This document shows, in pieces, positions 60,041-64,000 of a stretch of DNA of 64,000 bases. The notes beneath the pieces were generated by a model. That model was not told the DNA's origin. It did no database searches and was given only the letters and a program-made list of their open reading frames with translations. Source of the stretch: JBBSDP01 sp038240605 (GTDB lineage Bacteria; Planctomycetota; Phycisphaerae; Tepidisphaerales; Tepidisphaeraceae); the NCBI GenBank assembly GCA_038240605.1, contig JBBSDP010000008.1, positions 1 through 64,000 of the forward strand. The letters are read 5' to 3'. The position numbers and the translations under genes were made by a program. The stretch's first letter is position 1. Each line of letters starts with the position of its first letter.

Positions 60041-61159
60041 ATGCGATCAATGCCTGCCGCCCTCTACTGCGTCGTGGTTCTGATGACCCGAAGTTGCCCC
60101 GCTGCCGAACCACAAGGCGAGTTCCCACTGCGCCTGGCAAAGACCATTCCATTGGCCGATGTCTCGGGGCGGATCGACCATATGGCGGTGGACGCGGCGA
60201 ACCAGCGCCTGTACGTGGCGGCGTTGGGGAACGACACGGTCGAGGTCATCGATCTGAAGGCGGGGACGCGGGCAGGAACGATCAAGAGACTGAAGAAGCC
60301 GCAGGGTGTGGCCTTCCTGCCCGACTCCAAACGGCTGGTGGTCGCCAGCGGCGACGACGGGACCGTGCGGGTGTACGACGCCGATCGGAAATTGATCGGA
60401 ACCATCGAAGGGCTTGATGATGCCGACAACGTGCGCTATGACGCCGCCGCAAAACTCGTATACGTCGGCTATGGCGGCGGGGCGTTAGCCGTCATCGATC
60501 CGCTGAAGATCGAGAAGGTAGCTGAGATCAAGCTCGAAGGCCATCCCGAGTCGTTTCAGTTGGAGTCGAAGGGCAGCCGCATCTACGTGAACGTACCCGA
60601 CGCCCGGCACGTGGCCGTGATCGACCGGGAGAAGCGGGCGGTGGTGGCGAAATGGCCGCTGGCGAACGCGTCGTCGAACTTTCCGATGGCGCTGGACGAG
60701 AAGCACCACCGTCTCTTCGTGGGATGCCGCAGGCCCGCCGAACTGCTGGTGCTCGACACGGACAGCGGCAAGTCCGTGGTTGCCCTGGACTGCGTCGGCG
60801 ACACCGACGACGTCTTCTACGACGCCGCCCGACAACGCGTCTACGTCACCGGCGGCGAGGGATTCATCAGCGTCCTGGAGCAGGTCAGCGCAGACGAATA
60901 TCGAAGCATCGGGAAGATCAGCACGGCGTCCGGGGCGCGCACTTCATACGTCCGTGACCAGAGGCGAATCCACCAGGCCGTCCAGCAAGCTGTCGGCGGC
61001 CTCCGTCCAAAGATGCACGTTAACCCGCATGAGGAAACCTCGCGTCGGGCCCGCACCTCCATAGGAAAAGTGCCCGCCGTGACCCGCACCCAATTGGCTC
61101 ATCGGCGAGAACATGCCGAAAGGTTATGGGGGCGGTACACGCGCGGCAATTCACCTTAA
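60041..61159 (+). CDS. Exported YVTN-type beta-propeller protein with altered C-terminus
   Basis: A 372-residue protein. After a weak signal peptide (MPAALYCVVVLMTRSCPAA) come six or so blades with NQRLYVAALGNDTVEVIDL, KRLVVASGDDGTVRVYDA, KLVYVGYGGGALAVID, SRIYVNVPDARHVAVIDR and RQRVYVTGGEGFISVLEQ. At residue 305, after ISTASGARTS, the expected last strand is replaced by a basic low-complexity tail of about 65 residues. The opposite strand holds a 56-codon open frame there (60944-61114). Truncation by a past rearrangement is likely. GGAG six bases before ATG 60041 supports the start. Confidence 0.72.
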   Translation: MRSMPAALYCVVVLMTRSCPAAEPQGEFPLRLAKTIPLADVSGRIDHMAVDAANQRLYVAALGNDTVEVIDLKAGTRAGTIKRLKKPQGVAFLPDSKRLVVASGDDGTVRVYDADRKLIGTIEGLDDADNVRYDAAAKLVYVGYGGGALAVIDPLKIEKVAEIKLEGHPESFQLESKGSRIYVNVPDARHVAVIDREKRAVVAKWPLANASSNFPMALDEKHHRLFVGCRRPAELLVLDTDSGKSVVALDCVGDTDDVFYDAARQRVYVTGGEGFISVLEQVSADEYRSIGKISTASGARTSYVRDQRRIHQAVQQAVGGLRPKMHVNPHEETSRRARTSIGKVPAVTRTQLAHRREHAERLWGRYTRGNSP

Positions 61160-61382
61160 CAGGTGATACCGCGACCGCGGAATTATAGGACGTTCGCGCC
61201 GTTCACGCATCCGTTGATGAGCCGAGACTCTGCCCCTTCGCTCGTGTTGCTGGAACGCACCGCTTCAAAATTCCACGCGTTGCTCACAATCACCGGCGGA
61301 AAGTGCCGATGCAAAATTTGAACGTGCCGCTCTGCCACGTTGATGCAACGCAACAACCCACCGCCGACGAATGGACGTCTGA

Positions 61383-62801
61383 ATGCTCCAAGCCAACACT
61401 GTCACGAAGGCTCGCCTGCTGATCGTGGATGAGGACCGGATCATCCTTCAGTCACTCTCGCAGTTCCTCCGTCGCGAGGGATACGAGGTGAAGACCAGCG
61501 ACCGTCCGGATGACGCGCTGGCAATTCTCGAGTCCGGGCAGGCGGAGCTGCTCCTGGCGGACATCAACATGCCGGGCATAGAGCCGGCGACGTTCCTGCG
61601 CGAGGTCCGCCGACGCTTTCCGCAGGTGGTGGTGATCGTCATTACCGGGTACGGCTCCATCGAGGGAGCGGTGGAAGCAACCAAGATCGGCGCGTTCGAT
61701 TACCTGACCAAGCCAATCGTGGATGAAGAGATCCGCGTCGTCGTCGAGAAGGCGGCGCGGCAGCAGGCGTTGCTCTTCGAGAACCATGCGCTGCGGCAGC
61801 AGCTCGACCTGCGCTTCGGACTGGAAAACGTGGTGGGCCACGATCACAAGATGCTCAAGGTGTTCGACCTCGTCGACGCCGTCGCCGACAGCCGCACTAC
61901 CGTGCTGATGACCGGCGAGAGCGGCACCGGCAAATCGCTCCTGGCGCGGGCGATCCACCATCGCTCTCCCCGGCGTGGCAAGCCGTTCGTCGAGGTGAGC
62001 TGCGGAGCATTGCCGGAGACGCTGCTGGAGAGCGAGCTGTTCGGACACACCAAAGGCGCGTTCACCGGCGCGATCGCGGATAAGCCCGGCCGTTTCCTCG
62101 CCGCCGACGGGGGCACGCTGTTCCTCGACGAGATCAACTCCGCCTCACCGGCGATGCAATTGAAGCTGCTGCGCGTGCTTCAGGAGCGCTGTTTCGAGCC
62201 GGTCGGAAGCAACGACACGCGGACGGTTGACGTGCGCGTGATCCTCGCGACCAACGTGGACCTGACCACGCTGGTGGCTGAAGGAAAGTTCCGCCAGGAC
62301 CTTTACTACCGGATCAACGTGCTGAACGTACGCCTGCCGCCGATGCGCGAGCGTGTCGGAGACGTGGCGCTCCTGGCCAATCACTTCCTGCGACGGCTCA
62401 GCAAGGAAACATCGCGCGAGGTGCTCGGCTTCACCGATGCCGCTCTGGCGGCGCTTCAGCGTTACCCTTGGCCGGGCAACGTGCGCGAGCTGGAGAATGC
62501 CGTCGAGCGGGCCGTGGTCCTCAGCCGTCGGCCGCAGATCGACTTCTTCGATCTGCCCGAAACGGTGCAGGCCCACGACGCCCCCGTCCCCGCGAGGCGC
62601 GTAGCCGATGGCGACGAAGCGTATTCACAACCCCTGCCGCTTCAGGCTGCATTGGAGACGCCCGAGCGACGAATCATCGAAGCGGCGCTGCGCCGCAACA
62701 ACTGGAACCGCCAGGGGACTGCCGCCGAGCTCGATATCAACCGGACGACGCTCTACAAGAAGATGCGCAAGTATCAACTCGATGTCGGCGAATCCAATTG
62801 A
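61383..62801 (+). CDS. Sigma-54-dependent response regulator, NtrC family
   Basis: A 472-residue transcription activator. The receiver domain has acidic residues at DED and the phosphoacceptor Asp60 (LLLADINMPG) with Lys110. The AAA+ domain has Walker A GESGTGKS at 178-185, the sigma-54-contact motif GAFTGA at 225-230, Walker B GGTLFLDEI and the arginine-finger region FRQDLYYRINVL. The C-terminal Fis-type helix-turn-helix is NNWNRQGTAAELDINRTTLYKKM. No sensor kinase gene is adjacent, and no sigma-54 promoter was recognised upstream, so its partner and targets are unknown. Confidence 0.93.
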   Translation: MLQANTVTKARLLIVDEDRIILQSLSQFLRREGYEVKTSDRPDDALAILESGQAELLLADINMPGIEPATFLREVRRRFPQVVVIVITGYGSIEGAVEATKIGAFDYLTKPIVDEEIRVVVEKAARQQALLFENHALRQQLDLRFGLENVVGHDHKMLKVFDLVDAVADSRTTVLMTGESGTGKSLLARAIHHRSPRRGKPFVEVSCGALPETLLESELFGHTKGAFTGAIADKPGRFLAADGGTLFLDEINSASPAMQLKLLRVLQERCFEPVGSNDTRTVDVRVILATNVDLTTLVAEGKFRQDLYYRINVLNVRLPPMRERVGDVALLANHFLRRLSKETSREVLGFTDAALAALQRYPWPGNVRELENAVERAVVLSRRPQIDFFDLPETVQAHDAPVPARRVADGDEAYSQPLPLQAALETPERRIIEAALRRNNWNRQGTAAELDINRTTLYKKMRKYQLDVGESN

Positions 62802-62864
62802 TGTCTCACAAATCGCACCCCTGAATGAAGATGCGATAGAGGTGCTTGCCGGCCCCGGGCCGCC

Positions 62865-62870
62865 TACACT
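62865..62870 (+). promoter_or_regulatory. -10-like TACACT before the riboflavin synthase gene
   Basis: TACACT ends seven bases before ATG 62878 with no Shine-Dalgarno between. TTGCCG at 62846-62851 is a possible poor -35. Confidence 0.45.
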
Positions 62871-62877
62871 CCGAACG

Positions 62878-63555
62878 ATGTTCACGGGAATTGTCGAGCG
62901 AACAGTACGGGTGGTGGGCGTTGCCGAAACGCCCGCATTCCGGCGATTGACGCTCGCCGTCCCATGGACCGACCTGCGCGACGGGGAAAGCGTCGCGGTG
63001 AACGGCGTCTGCCTGACCGTCGCTGAGCGCGAGCCCGGCCTGGTAGGTTTTGACGTGATCGAGGAAACCCTCCGCCGTACGAACCTGGGGCTGCTGACGG
63101 AAGGCGATGACGTCAACGTCGAACGTTCGCTTCGTGCCGGCGATCGGATCGATGGTCATTTCGTCCAGGGGCACGTTGATGGCCGTGCCCTCCTCATCGA
63201 GCACCTTGACCATGAGCGGGAACGGCGTCTCACGCTCGAAACGACTCCCGAACTTGCCGGCTACATCATTCCCAAAGGCTCGATCGCGCTGGACGGCGTC
63301 AGCCTCACCGTGGCCGAGATAAACGGCGACCGCTTCGAGGTGGCCCTGATTCCCACGACTATTCGATTCACCACGCTGACCGCCCGCGCCATCGGCTGGC
63401 CGTTTAACCTCGAGACCGACGTGATCAGTAAAACCGTGGTTTCGTACCTTGAACGAGAGAAACGCTCAGCCGAAGATAAGGAGGGTTCGGGGTTCAGGGT
63501 TGAGGGTTCAGTAAAGTCGCGGCCGGCGGAAGCTTTGCTGAACCCTGAACCCTGA
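62878..63555 (+). CDS. ribE: Riboflavin synthase, alpha chain, with repeat-derived C-terminus
   Basis: Riboflavin synthase forms riboflavin from two 6,7-dimethyl-8-ribityllumazines. Two homologous lumazine-binding halves are visible: MFTGIVERTVRVVG...NGVCLTV and HFVQGHVDGRALLIEHLD...LDGVSLTVAEI. The functional part ends at about VSYLEREKRSAEDK (residue 201). The last 24 residues (EGSGFRVEGSVKSRPAEALL and four more) and the TGA stop are encoded by a GGGTTC repeat, so the native end was displaced or extended. No FMN-riboswitch-like structure was seen upstream. pdxA follows at once. Confidence 0.92.
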   Translation: MFTGIVERTVRVVGVAETPAFRRLTLAVPWTDLRDGESVAVNGVCLTVAEREPGLVGFDVIEETLRRTNLGLLTEGDDVNVERSLRAGDRIDGHFVQGHVDGRALLIEHLDHERERRLTLETTPELAGYIIPKGSIALDGVSLTVAEINGDRFEVALIPTTIRFTTLTARAIGWPFNLETDVISKTVVSYLEREKRSAEDKEGSGFRVEGSVKSRPAEALLNPEP

Positions 63556-63572
63556 ACCCCAGAACCTTGAAC
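63483..63572. repeat. GGGTTC inverted repeat (copy 7) at the ribE-pdxA junction
   Basis: G-rich left arm 63483-63510 with four G tracts, a centre of about 27 bases (with CAGTAAAG pairing CTTTGCTG), and right arm 63538-63572 of CTGAACCCTGAACCC units. The left part is translated as the tail of riboflavin synthase, the right arm provides its stop codon, and the pdxA ATG begins at 63574. Confidence 0.9.
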
Positions 63573-63573
63573 T

Positions 63574-64000
63574 ATGGAATTTCGGCCCACCATCGCGATC
63601 AGCATGGGCGATCCCGCAGGGATCGGGGCGGAGGTGATCGTCAAGGCGCTGGCCGACCCGGTCCTCCGCCACAAGGCGCGTTACATCATCTACGGGATGA
63701 ACGAGCTGCTCAGTTATGCGGCGGACATCGCCGAGTTCGATGTCTTCTGGTGGCGCGATCAATACAACGGCCGCCTGCGCAGCTATCCCCACGATGTCGT
63801 CGTCGTCGATTACGACCAGTACTCGATGCTCGGCAACGCGATCCGCACCCCCAGCAAGATGGGGGGCGAAGCATCTATGCGATTCTGCGTCGACGCCATC
63901 GACGCGGCGCAGAAGAAGCTCGTCGATGCCATCGTCACCGCGCCGATCGCCAAGGAAAGCTGGAAGCTGGCCGGCTACCACTATCCCGGCCATACCGAAC
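63574..64000 (+). CDS. pdxA: 4-hydroxythreonine-4-phosphate dehydrogenase, 5' part
   Basis: The first 142 codons of PdxA, which oxidises 4-phosphohydroxy-L-threonine in pyridoxal phosphate synthesis. The N-terminal signature IAISMGDPAGIGAEVIVKAL and the segment AIVTAPIAKESWKLAGYHYPGHTE, with catalytic-site residues, are visible. The window ends within the gene. PdxA2-type paralogs acting in sugar-acid catabolism share these motifs. The ATG at 63574 immediately follows the repeat and lacks a Shine-Dalgarno, so translation may depend on the upstream cistron. Confidence 0.88.
   Translation, partial: MEFRPTIAISMGDPAGIGAEVIVKALADPVLRHKARYIIYGMNELLSYAADIAEFDVFWWRDQYNGRLRSYPHDVVVVDYDQYSMLGNAIRTPSKMGGEASMRFCVDAIDAAQKKLVDAIVTAPIAKESWKLAGYHYPGHTE

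Noticed and set aside
61239..61382. Possible sigma-54 promoter before the NtrC-type gene (TGCCACGTTGATGCAAC)
   Set aside because: The spacing between the would-be GG and GC elements is one base short and the -24 element reads TGCC instead of TGGC.
1..64000. tRNA, rRNA, riboswitch or replication origin
   Set aside because: No T-loop/acceptor combination, rRNA stretch, FMN- or other riboswitch core, or DnaA-box cluster was recognised by eye; a covariance-model search was not possible here.

Overview
The window reads as chromosomal DNA of a GC-rich planctomycete, most likely of the Phycisphaerae/Tepidisphaerales side. The grounds are the two-domain radA, dnaX, mnmA and RNase E/G housekeeping set, a zinc-ribbon protein of the planctomycete CxRCGYDL...CPECG type, a PEP-CTERM secreted protein, many Tat- or Sec-exported hydrolases of unknown substrate, several ECF sigma factors, and a very large signal peptidase I with a zinc ribbon. 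This assignment is inference; no rRNA or tRNA gene was recognised.

Layout. 1-7 kb: end of an unknown gene, a DinB-like protein, a polyol dehydrogenase, radA and divergent dnaX, and a class V aminotransferase. 7-15 kb: a sugar-phosphate-isomerase-like protein, a BrkB-type membrane protein, exported proteins of unknown function, a PIG-L deacetylase and a Uma2 nuclease-fold protein. 15.3-19.4 kb: a complete polyamine-type ABC importer in the order potC-potD-potB-potA. 19.4-25.5 kb (minus strand): hpf, ptsN, ptsH, ptsI, rne, a regulatory phosphotransferase chain beside ribosome hibernation and RNA decay. 25.6-29 kb: a DUF502 membrane protein, an ECF sigma/anti-sigma pair and a second ECF sigma. 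29-50 kb: an accessory-looking region of exported or membrane proteins (ferritin-like, double alpha/beta hydrolase, enolase-superfamily dehydratase, PEP-CTERM, CAP, SGNH and transglutaminase-like proteins, DsbD), with at least two broken genes. 48.6-64 kb: coaB, a third ECF sigma with a membrane partner, lepB, a glycosyltransferase 9, mnmA, a ClC channel, a metallophosphoesterase, alanine dehydrogenase, an NtrC-type regulator, riboflavin synthase and the start of pdxA.

The most notable things are not classical genes. (1) dnaX carries a run of ten A residues after the ATPase/collar part. Slippage in either direction reaches a stop codon within a few codons, so one gene probably makes both tau and a short gamma form. 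(2) A family of inverted repeats built from GGGTTC(A/G) units occurs seven times. Most arms fit a four-tract G-quadruplex motif. One copy lies in frame inside radA (129 nt, 43 codons), one supplies the C-terminus and stop codon of riboflavin synthase, and three sit between consecutive genes of the pts-rne cluster. (3) Many genes without a Shine-Dalgarno sequence have a TAnAnT-type -10 hexamer 5-11 nt before the start codon, which suggests leaderless or nearly leaderless mRNAs. (4) A dense cluster of CGCGCGAC/GTCGCGCG palindromes precedes lepB.

Start codons were placed by homologous N-termini, Shine-Dalgarno spacing or the -10/start arrangement. Product names rest on motifs recognised by eye, without database searches.
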